5,625 nucleotides of DNA from Acidobacteriota bacterium (lineage in GTDB: Bacteria > Acidobacteriota > Terriglobia > Acidiferrales > UBA7541): contig PLZZ01000067.1 in NCBI GenBank assembly GCA_003153585.1, positions 1,367 to 6,991 on the forward strand. The letters run 5' to 3'. Position 1 is the first letter of the stretch. Every line of letters begins with the position of its first letter. The position numbers and the translations under genes were made by a program. The notes under the pieces were generated by a model. That model was not told the DNA's origin. It searched no databases and was given only the letters and a program-made list of their open reading frames with translations. This document shows, piece by piece, positions 1 through 5,625 of the stretch.

Positions 1-257
1 GTGTATCCCTGCCGGCTCCTGTTCTGCATGGCAAGCGCGCCGCTCGAGGTCAGATCATCCAGCGAGGCAAATCCTCCATGCTCGGCCTGGTAACCGCGCT
101 CGGCCTGGGCCAGAGCGATAAGATCGTTTTTCACGCCAACGATGTTGATGGTTTGAGCAGGCGTTCCGGCGCCATCGGATCGGGCTTTCGAAAAGTAAAA
201 GCTGTAAGCCAGCAGCGCAATCAACGCCACCACCAGAATTCCAAGCATGCCTTTCAT
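1..257 (-). CDS. Membrane-anchored pilin-like small protein, 3' end outside the window
   Basis: The frame opens at ATG 257-255 and stays open to the left edge, giving 85 residues without a stop, so the C-terminus is missing. The start is supported by GGCGAGG 5 bases upstream; a second ATG at residue 4 has no comparable site. Residues 1-3 are a short basic head (MKG), residues 4-22 a single hydrophobic helix (LGILVVALIALLAYSFYF), and residues 23-35 a polar linker. Residues 37-69 then form an amphipathic helix and turn (VKNDLIALAQAERGYQAEHG, then FASLDDL), which resembles the region after the first helix of type IV pilins and pseudopilins. A canonical prepilin peptidase site (G before FTLIE, Glu at +5) is absent, so I infer a membrane-anchored pilin-like protein facing the periplasm rather than a true pilin. 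It lies downstream of the MDR gene on the same strand and could be co-transcribed with it. Function unknown. Confidence 0.7.
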   Translation of the reverse strand, partial: MKGMLGILVVALIALLAYSFYFSKARSDGAGTPAQTINIVGVKNDLIALAQAERGYQAEHGGFASLDDLTSSGALAMQNRSRQGY

Positions 258-354
258 GCGCACCTCGCCCTTTGATTTTAAGGCATGGATGCACTCTGCG
301 GCGTTCTGCGGCGGGGCGCTCGTTCCATCCGAGCAATGAAGCTGAGGTACTGGC

Positions 355-383
355 GCTGTACCAAGGGTTCGCGCTGGTACAGC
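355..383. repeat. Perfect 9-bp inverted repeat between the MDR gene and the pilin-like gene
   Basis: GCTGTACCA (355-363) and TGGTACAGC (375-383) are exact reverse complements separated by 11 bases. A transcript from the minus strand would reach it about 25 bases after the MDR stop codon and fold a 9-bp stem. No T-run follows in that direction, so it is not a standard intrinsic terminator. It could be an mRNA-stabilising or Rho-associated hairpin, or an operator for the downstream pilin-like gene. A further GGTAC at 346-350 also pairs with GTACC (358-362), so an alternative fold exists. The remainder of the 258-407 spacer shows no convincing promoter or further gene. Confidence 0.5.
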
Positions 384-407
384 CCACCGCTCCTAGTAGT
401 GTTACGC

Positions 408-1445
408 TTATTTCACGGTCAAAATCACTTTGCCGATATTTTTCCGCTCCTGAATATATCTGTGCGCCGCAGCGGCCTCCGCCAGCGGAAAGGACTTCCC
501 GATGACCGGCTTGATCTTGCCCGTAGCGTACATGCGAAAAATCTCATCGAGTTCGCCGCGCAGCAGCGCGCCGCGGGATTGCAAGCGCCCGAGATTCACG
601 CCGATCACGGAAATATTACCGCTCATCAGCTTCATGGGATGAAACCGGGGAATCTGGGCCAGCGTTTTGAGTCCTCGAGTCAAACTCCGCTTTCCGTCAG
701 GCCCCGCGGCGGCGGAAAGGCCGTAAACCACCAGCCGGCCGGTGGGGCCAAGGCATTTGTAACTTCGCGAAAAACACTTTCCGCCGATCGGGTCCATCAC
801 CATCTCGATTCCGTCCGGCGCGAACTTGCGCACCACCTCGACGAAATCGTTTTTCTCATAATCAATCGCATGATCTACGCCGATCTTGCGCAGATATTCC
901 TGCTTTGTGGGCCCCGCCGTGCCGAAAATCACCAGGCCACGGGCTCGTGCAAGTTGCACGGCGGCGATCCCCACGCCACCAGCCGCCCCGTGGACCAGTA
1001 TCCTGTCTCCCGGCTGCAGGTTTCCCATCGTAAACATCGAGTGATATGCGGTGAGGTAATTTACAGGGATCGCGGCGGCATCGTCGAAGGACATGCCCGC
1101 GGGCAAGCGATACACTTGGCGCCCAGGAACGGCCACCCATGCGGCATAGGCGTTGAATTGCGTGAGCGCAGCTACTGCTTCGCCGACTCTCAACGGCTCG
1201 CCTTCCGCCGGCTTTCCGCCACTATCTGCAATTTTCTCGATTACACCCGCAATTTCGAGCCCCGGAACGAAGGGCGGCTTGGGCGTTCCGGGGTAAATTC
1301 CCATGCGCTGCAGCAGGTCCGCGAAGTTTACGCCGATGGCTTTCACGCGAATCAGCGCTTCTCCCGGCTTGAGCTGCGGGTCGGGGAGTTCGCGCGCTTC
1401 AAAAACTTCCGGGGCACCATACTTCCTTACGACCATGGCGCGCAT
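408..1445 (-). CDS. NAD(P)H:quinone oxidoreductase-like MDR-family protein (zinc-free)
   Basis: This is a complete 345-residue member of the medium-chain dehydrogenase/reductase superfamily, normal length for the quinone oxidoreductase/VAT1-like branch. The N-terminal GroES-like domain (about 1-125) carries GVNFADLLQRMGIYP (38-52) and PFVPGLEIAGVIE (58-70). The Cys and His ligands of zinc-dependent alcohol dehydrogenases are absent, the position being taken by the N40-F-A-D43 stretch. The Rossmann domain begins near residue 130, with the nucleotide-binding loop AAGGVG at 154-159 and GTAGPTK at 175-181. K181 sits where Lys or Arg commonly contacts the NADPH 2'-phosphate, so NADPH is the likelier cofactor. 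The C-terminus returns to the catalytic domain (KPVIGKSFPLAEAAAAHRYI). The expected reaction is cytoplasmic reduction of quinones or activated enones; the true substrate cannot be read from sequence. The start is well supported by AAGGAGA 5 bases upstream. It diverges from the TldD-like operon, with no obvious pathway link. Confidence 0.9.
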   Translation of the reverse strand: MRAMVVRKYGAPEVFEARELPDPQLKPGEALIRVKAIGVNFADLLQRMGIYPGTPKPPFVPGLEIAGVIEKIADSGGKPAEGEPLRVGEAVAALTQFNAYAAWVAVPGRQVYRLPAGMSFDDAAAIPVNYLTAYHSMFTMGNLQPGDRILVHGAAGGVGIAAVQLARARGLVIFGTAGPTKQEYLRKIGVDHAIDYEKNDFVEVVRKFAPDGIEMVMDPIGGKCFSRSYKCLGPTGRLVVYGLSAAAGPDGKRSLTRGLKTLAQIPRFHPMKLMSGNISVIGVNLGRLQSRGALLRGELDEIFRMYATGKIKPVIGKSFPLAEAAAAHRYIQERKNIGKVILTVK

Positions 1446-1450
1446 CTAAG

Positions 1451-1457
1451 TCTCCTT
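1451..1457 (-). promoter_or_regulatory. Ribosome binding site of the MDR gene
   Basis: On the minus strand AAGGAGA lies 5 bases before ATG 1445-1443, a near-perfect Shine-Dalgarno sequence. It fixes the start codon over the alternative ATG three codons further in. Confidence 0.8.
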
Positions 1458-1503
1458 GTGCCGCTTCCGCGCTGGGACTCTGCTCTTTCCCCGGCTTTTC
1501 ATT

Positions 1504-1531
1504 TTGGATTCGAGGCGTCCTATCTTAAACT
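1504..1531 (+). promoter_or_regulatory. Candidate sigma-70-type promoter for the TldD-like operon
   Basis: TTGGAT (1504-1509) and TAAACT (1526-1531) are separated by 16 bases and match the sigma-70 consensus hexamers at 3 and 4 of 6 positions. They lie in the 104-bp gap between two divergent genes, about 20 bases before the plus-strand start codon. A short palindrome, CTTA-AACTG-TAAG (1524-1536), overlaps the proposed -10 box. This is a weak match; placement between divergent genes is the main support. I found no equally good promoter for the minus strand in the gap. Confidence 0.25.
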
Positions 1532-1549
1532 GTAAGGCTTTGTGCAACC

Positions 1550-3325
1550 ATGAAAACTAAACCTATGATAAGAACCCTCGGTGTTAGTACCGTTATCCTA
1601 ATAACAGCCTGGGCCTGTGTGGCCGGCGACCGTCCGCCGCAGACGGCGACCCCTCCCGTCCTAACCGCGATGCAGGAAGAGCTTGACCGTTCGATGGCTG
1701 GTATTTCGAAAGCTGAACCCCCCGACTATTTCATCAGCTATACCGTCGCGGACCGCCAGTATTCGGAAGTGTCTGGCTCGAACGGCGCTCTGCTATCGAG
1801 CGGGGACAGTCGTGCGCGCTGGCTGGAAGTGCAAACCCGGGTGGGAACCTACCAACTTGACGACACGCACAAACTGGGCGACCGCCAGCCGAGTTGGACC
1901 AGCCCCGGAACTACCATGGCTCTCGACAGCGATATTCCTGTACTGCGCCGCGAAATCTGGCGTGAGACCTCCCGGCAGTACCGCGCCGCCACGGAAGCGC
2001 TGATCAAGGTCCAGACCAGCCAGCAAGTCCAGGTACAAACCGCGGAGGGAAATGCGCCGGATTTTTCGCGCGAGAAGGCCCACGTCTCGATTGGCCCGCG
2101 CGTGGATATTACCGTTGACCGCAAACCCTGGGAAGAGCGCGTGCGAAAATACACCGCTGCGTTCAGCAATTCGCCCGCGGTGCTGAATTCCATCGCCACT
2201 TTTACCGCCCTGGGCACGAATCAATATCAAGTGAATACGGAAGGCACCAAGCTCGCATTCGGCCAAGTGCATTACCGGCTTGAACTCTACGTTCAAAGCA
2301 AAGCCCCCGATGGCATGGACATCAACCGTTACGCCAATTTCGATTGGCTCACTCCCAAAGACGCGCCGACGGACAAAGTGGTTTTCGACCGCATCCAGAC
2401 CATGATTGCGGAGACGGAAGCCTTGGACAACGCGCCGCTGGTTGATCCCTACGCCGGTCCCGCGCTATTGACCGGCCGCGCCGCCGCCGTTTTCTTTCAC
2501 GAAGTCTTTGGCCATCGCGCAGAGGGGTTCCGCCAGAAGGACATTAACGAAGGCCAAACTTTTACCAGCAAAGTCGGCGAGCAGATTTTGCCGGAATTTA
2601 TTTCCATCAAGGACGATCCCACGGAAGCATCGTTCCGCGGCCAAATGTTGCTCGGCAATTATGCCTTTGACGACGAAGGTGTCCCGGGCGAAAACGTTTC
2701 GCTGGTGGATCACGGCGTGCTGAAAACTTTCCTGATGTCGCGCTCGCCGCTGGTAACCATTCCGGAGTCGAACGGTCACGGCCGTCGTCAGCTTGGATTT
2801 GTACCCGTCGCGCGCCAAGGAAATTTGATCGTCTCAAGTTCGCGAACCATGACCGACGCCCAGTTGCGCCAAAAGCTGATCGAGCTGGTTAAAGCGCAAG
2901 GCAAGCCGTTCGGCCTCCTGATTGACGACATCGCTGGCGGCTTTACCTTCACCGGACGAGCTCAGCCGCAGGCGTTTCAAGTGCTCCCGCTCGTGGTTTA
3001 CAAAGTTTTCCCCGATGGCCGCCCGGATCAGCTCGTTCGCGGCGTGGACATCGTCGGCACGCCGCTCGTTTCACTCACCAAAATCGTGGCTACCGGCGAC
3101 ACGCCTGATATTTTCAACGGCTACTGCGGCGCTGAATCCGGTTCCGTCCCGGTTTCCGCCGTGGCGCCCGCGATTTTGATTTCAGAAATGGAAGTACAGA
3201 AAAAAGAAACTTCCACGGACAAGCCGCCCATCCTTCCGCCCCCGGCGCACGATCCCGAGGGGCATTATCCGGGCCAAAATAACACCGCGGAAAATAATTC
3301 GCCTACAAAGGGACAACAGCCGTGA
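1550..3325 (+). CDS. Exported TldD/PmbA-family metallopeptidase, catalytic subunit
   Basis: The protein has 591 residues, longer than E. coli TldD (481). Residues 1-26 look like an export signal: basic head (MKTKPMIR), hydrophobic core (about 10-22), then AWACVAG. Residues 27-300 correspond to the N-terminal domain. The metallopeptidase signature is intact: HEVFGH at 317-322 (HExxxH, H317, E318, H322), followed by DDEGVP (374-379), SNGHGR (407-412) and YCGAESGSVP (525-534). C526 fits the conserved Cys that TldD uses as third metal ligand, and it is the only Cys outside the signal region. TldD with TldE cleaves small or unfolded peptides, known from microcin B17 maturation and CcdA turnover; here the site would be periplasmic or extracytoplasmic, with substrate unknown. 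Residues 550-591 form a Pro/Asn-rich, probably disordered tail. The start has only a weak upstream AAGG, 12 bases away; ATG 1565 is an alternative that still leaves a hydrophobic core. The next gene overlaps by 4 bases. Confidence 0.88.
   Translation: MKTKPMIRTLGVSTVILITAWACVAGDRPPQTATPPVLTAMQEELDRSMAGISKAEPPDYFISYTVADRQYSEVSGSNGALLSSGDSRARWLEVQTRVGTYQLDDTHKLGDRQPSWTSPGTTMALDSDIPVLRREIWRETSRQYRAATEALIKVQTSQQVQVQTAEGNAPDFSREKAHVSIGPRVDITVDRKPWEERVRKYTAAFSNSPAVLNSIATFTALGTNQYQVNTEGTKLAFGQVHYRLELYVQSKAPDGMDINRYANFDWLTPKDAPTDKVVFDRIQTMIAETEALDNAPLVDPYAGPALLTGRAAAVFFHEVFGHRAEGFRQKDINEGQTFTSKVGEQILPEFISIKDDPTEASFRGQMLLGNYAFDDEGVPGENVSLVDHGVLKTFLMSRSPLVTIPESNGHGRRQLGFVPVARQGNLIVSSSRTMTDAQLRQKLIELVKAQGKPFGLLIDDIAGGFTFTGRAQPQAFQVLPLVVYKVFPDGRPDQLVRGVDIVGTPLVSLTKIVATGDTPDIFNGYCGAESGSVPVSAVAPAILISEMEVQKKETSTDKPPILPPPAHDPEGHYPGQNNTAENNSPTKGQQP
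3308..3324 (+). promoter_or_regulatory. Ribosome binding site and GTG start inside the end of the upstream gene
   Basis: AAGGGA (3308-3313) lies 8 bases before GTG 3322-3324. The G and TGA are shared: GTGA (3322-3325) contains both the start of the second gene and the TGA stop (3323-3325) of the first. This layout is typical of translational coupling and supports the GTG start, which also gives the only full signal peptide in this frame. Confidence 0.75.
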
Positions 3326-5175
3326 AGAAATTTTCTGTGATTGCTTGGATTGCGGCGTTTGCAATTCCACTGTCTGCAGGCGTGCCCGCCCACGCCACGC
3401 ACACTGCATCTCCGGCCGCCGCTCGTGTGCAAGCCGCCGTGCCATCCACCGAAACCGACCAGACGCTTCACGCCATGCATGACGAAATGGAGCGTGCGCG
3501 CACCCGTCTGCAACTTCCGGGCGTGGAAAAGCCTTTTTACTTCGAATATCGCCTGATGGACGTGGATGTGCGCGCGGTTACCGCGTCGTTCGGCTCGCTG
3601 ATCAATAGTTCCACCACGCGCAACCGCTTTATGAGTGTCGACGTTCGCGTCGGCGACTATCACCTGGACAGCTCGAATTTCATCAGCGAAGACGGATTTC
3701 AGGGCTTTCTCGGCTCCACCGGCCAGGTGGGGATCGACCACGACTACAATTCGCTTCGCCAGGATCTCTGGCTCGCCACCGACCAGGCCTACAAGCAAGC
3801 CGTCACGCAGATGTCGCTCAAGCAAGCCTTTCTGCGCAGCTTAACCAAGCCGCCCGAGATCGATGACTTTTGGCAGGCGCCTCCCACGCAGCAAATCGAT
3901 CCGCGCGTGAACCCTGATTGGACCTCGCGCAACTGGGAAGAGGAAGCGCGCAAAGCCTCTGAAGTTCTCAAGAACTTCCCTCAGCTCAACGGTACGCGCG
4001 TGAATTACTACATGGTGTATGTCACCTACTATCTGATGAACAGCGAAGGCACTACGCTGCGAACGTCGCGTAGCCTCGCCGCCATCGAAGCGGCCATCGA
4101 CACGCAAGCTGATGACGGCATGCCGTTGCACAATTTTTATTCGCTCTATCTCGCGCGCCCCGCGGATCTTCCGGACCCCGAAACCGTGGCTAAATCCCTG
4201 GCGCAAACCGGAACCGACCTCATAATGTTGCGAGCGAGCCCGCTCGTTCCGGATTACACCGGCCCCGTGCTTTTCGACGCGCCCGCCGCCGGCTCCGTTC
4301 TCGCCCAGGTGCTTTCCCCGTCGCTCTCCGGCGCGCGTCCGCCGCTTTCCATGGGCTCCTCCTTCGATGCAGTCATGGAACGCTTCGGCGGCCGCAGCGA
4401 ATGGACGGGCCGCGTCGGAACGCGAGTGCTCCCCGCGAATGTGACTCTCGTTGACGATCCCACGCTGAAGGAATTTCAGGGAAAACCGCTGCTCGGAAAT
4501 TACGCCGTGGATGATGAAGGTGTCATCGCCCAGCGTGTCACCCTCGTAGACAACGGAACTCTCAGAGACTTGCTCATGTCGCGCCGGCCCGGCCCCGACT
4601 TCCAGAAATCCAATGGCCATGCCCGCTCTGCAAATCTTTCCGATACTGTTCCACTCGCCAGCAATCTTTTTTTCCAAGCGAGCGGTTCGCTCGACGCAGC
4701 CGGCCTGAAAAAGAAATTCCTCGATGCGTGCCACGACGACGGCCACGAATGGTGCCTGGAAGTGAAGCGCATGGATAATCCCGCGCTCTCTTCAATCCGT
4801 CAGGAAGATTTCAACGACTTCATCGGTTCCATCGCCGGCGGGCTTTCCAGCGGCGAGCGCATGCCGCTGGTGGTGTACCGCGTGTATGTTGCGGACGGCC
4901 GAGAGGAAATGGTTCGTGGCGGGCACATCGAAGGATTAACGCTGCGTTCTCTGCGAAACATTCTCGGCATCGGCAGCGACAGCGACGTGAGCACCTACAT
5001 GCAAAATCCCGCAGGCGGTTTCGCTGGTACCGCGTTGGGCGCCTTCGGTTCGGCCCAGGGTGGCATTCCCAGCACAATCACCGCGCCTTCGCTGCTGCTC
5101 GATGAAATCGAGATCCGCGGCTTTCACGGCGAACCCCGCCGCCTGCCGCTGGTCCCCGCCCCCGCGCTGAAATAG
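3322..5175 (+). CDS. Exported TldE-like, zinc-dead partner of the TldD/PmbA family
   Basis: The 617-residue protein starts at GTG. Residues 1-25 form a classical signal peptide: KK, hydrophobic core, and a PAHA cleavage site giving a mature N-terminus at T26. It is a paralogue of the upstream protein across its length, with shared blocks VRVGDYHLD against TRVGTYQLD, MNSEGTTL against VNTEGTKL, LLGNYAVDDEGV (DDEGV 397-401), SNGHAR (430-435) and IAGG. The metal site is lost. In an ungapped alignment anchored on Y312 and Y301, HEVFGH becomes AQVLSP (328-333), and the Cys position becomes F575. This parallels E. coli TldE/PmbA, which lacks the TldD metal ligands and pairs with TldD, so I infer a structural or substrate-guiding subunit. 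Its only two cysteines, C470 and C478, flank a local insertion (CHDDGHEWC). It could also have its own non-proteolytic role. The gene ends 10 bases before a convergent neighbour. Confidence 0.85.
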   Translation: MKKFSVIAWIAAFAIPLSAGVPAHATHTASPAAARVQAAVPSTETDQTLHAMHDEMERARTRLQLPGVEKPFYFEYRLMDVDVRAVTASFGSLINSSTTRNRFMSVDVRVGDYHLDSSNFISEDGFQGFLGSTGQVGIDHDYNSLRQDLWLATDQAYKQAVTQMSLKQAFLRSLTKPPEIDDFWQAPPTQQIDPRVNPDWTSRNWEEEARKASEVLKNFPQLNGTRVNYYMVYVTYYLMNSEGTTLRTSRSLAAIEAAIDTQADDGMPLHNFYSLYLARPADLPDPETVAKSLAQTGTDLIMLRASPLVPDYTGPVLFDAPAAGSVLAQVLSPSLSGARPPLSMGSSFDAVMERFGGRSEWTGRVGTRVLPANVTLVDDPTLKEFQGKPLLGNYAVDDEGVIAQRVTLVDNGTLRDLLMSRRPGPDFQKSNGHARSANLSDTVPLASNLFFQASGSLDAAGLKKKFLDACHDDGHEWCLEVKRMDNPALSSIRQEDFNDFIGSIAGGLSSGERMPLVVYRVYVADGREEMVRGGHIEGLTLRSLRNILGIGSDSDVSTYMQNPAGGFAGTALGAFGSAQGGIPSTITAPSLLLDEIEIRGFHGEPRRLPLVPAPALK

Positions 5176-5199
5176 CCCGGATCGTTTACTTCGCGGGTT
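5174..5199 (+). terminator. Weak hairpin at the convergent gene junction
   Basis: AGCCCG (5174-5179) can pair with CGGGTT (5194-5199), with one G-T pair, around a 14-base loop, followed by TAATGTTTT. It overlaps the stop codons of both converging genes. The stem is short and the T-run is poor, so a working terminator is uncertain. Confidence 0.2.
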
Positions 5200-5625
5200 T
5201 AATGTTTTGATTCACGCGAAACAGGTTCGCCGGGTCGTAGCGCTTCTTGATCTTCGCAAGACGATCGTAGTTCTTGCCGTACGTCGCCCGAATACGGTCT
5301 TCGCCCTCATCCATCATGAAGTTGACGTACGCGCCGCCGGCTGAGTATGGATGAAGCGCGCTCCAATATTCCTTCGCCCAAGTGGAGATTTTTTCCTTGT
5401 GCCCGGGGTCTGGATCGACTCCTACCATCACCTGGACCCACGTCGCGTCGCGGTAAGACCACGGCGTCGCGCCGTTCTTCACCCGGCTCGCCGCGCCATT
5501 GATCGGGTAGAGATGCATGGTTGACTGCAGCGTTGGCAACTTCGCGGCGTACTTCAGATGCTGCGCGATGGCTTCGTCAGTGAGTGTGCGCACGAAATCG
5601 GCCTTCCAATACCATTGCATGCCCG
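5186..5625 (-). CDS. FAD-linked oxidase, C-terminal BBE part only
   Basis: The frame enters from the right edge and ends at TAA 5188-5186; about 145 residues are visible. They match the C-terminal berberine-bridge (BBE) region of FAD-dependent oxidases of the PCMH/BBE family. Visible features are the QWYWKADF stretch near 5600-5620, GGAYVNFMMDEGED around 5297-5340, and the terminal block NYDRLAKIKKRYDP followed by NLFRVNQNI (about 5200-5275). The last two are the family's hallmark C-terminal signature, helping to shape the substrate pocket and flavin site. Family members are usually about 450-500 residues, so the FAD-binding domain lies beyond the window, and the ATG at 5620-5618 is probably an internal Met. 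These enzymes oxidise sugars, alcohols or secondary metabolites with O2 or another acceptor; the substrate cannot be named here. It converges with the TldD-like operon and is probably unrelated to it. Confidence 0.85.
   Translation of the reverse strand, partial: GMQWYWKADFVRTLTDEAIAQHLKYAAKLPTLQSTMHLYPINGAASRVKNGATPWSYRDATWVQVMVGVDPDPGHKEKISTWAKEYWSALHPYSAGGAYVNFMMDEGEDRIRATYGKNYDRLAKIKKRYDPANLFRVNQNIKPAK

Noticed and set aside
270..303. TAAAAT on the minus strand (280-275) as a -10 box for the pilin-like gene
   Set aside because: No -35-like hexamer lies at the right distance (the site reads CGCCGC), and transcription would begin almost on top of the ribosome binding site.
285..1535. A 416-codon plus-strand open frame opposite the MDR gene
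   Set aside because: It lies antisense to a gene with clear family motifs and a strong ribosome binding site. Its translation is Arg/His-rich with no recognisable domain, as expected for a shadow frame in GC-rich DNA.
2498..2515. HEVFGH read as a generic HExxH metallopeptidase motif
   Set aside because: Spacing is HExxxH, and the following DDEGVP, NGH.R and YCGxE blocks place it in the TldD/PmbA family rather than in the HExxH zincin superfamily.
3841..4746. A 301-codon minus-strand open frame opposite the second TldD-family gene
   Set aside because: The translation is low-complexity Arg/Gly/Glu-rich without domain features and is fully covered by the sense gene, whose paralogy to its neighbour proves the coding strand.
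1550..5175. A RiPP or microcin cluster built around the TldD/TldE-like pair
   Set aside because: No short precursor peptide, cyclodehydratase, transporter or immunity gene is visible in the window, and both peptidase-family proteins appear exported, unlike the microcin-processing complex.

Overview
The window looks like chromosomal DNA from a GC-rich (roughly 58-60 % by eye) diderm soil-type bacterium, most probably an Acidobacteriota. This is an inference from two things: TldD-related proteins carrying signal peptides, and a short membrane-anchored pilin-like protein with a conserved 'VKNDL..LAQAERGY' helix. Both are styles of gene I associate with that phylum. No rRNA, tRNA, mobile element, CRISPR array or phage gene is visible, and codon use looks even across the window.

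Layout, left to right. (1) Positions 1-257, minus strand: a small membrane-anchored pilin-like protein whose C-terminus runs off the left edge. (2) A 150-bp spacer with a perfect 9-bp inverted repeat. (3) Positions 408-1445, minus strand: a complete zinc-free NAD(P)H:quinone oxidoreductase-like MDR enzyme. (4) A 104-bp divergent intergenic region holding the start signals for both directions. (5) Positions 1550-3325 and 3322-5175, plus strand: two long tandem TldD/PmbA-family genes overlapping by 4 bases (GTGA). (6) After only 10 bases, a convergent minus-strand gene from 5186 to the right edge, giving the C-terminal berberine-bridge (BBE) part of an FAD-linked oxidase.

The centre of interest is the tandem pair. 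Both proteins begin with an export signal, unlike the cytoplasmic TldD/TldE of Escherichia coli. The first keeps the complete metal site, HExxxH (H317, E318, H322) plus C526 in a 'YCGAESG' context. The second is recognisably the same protein over its whole length, but the same positions read A328, Q329, P333 and F575. The simplest reading is an exported TldD/TldE-like heteromeric peptidase with one catalytic and one zinc-dead subunit, made in coupled amounts from one transcript. The flanking oxidoreductases and the pilin-like gene have no evident functional link to it.
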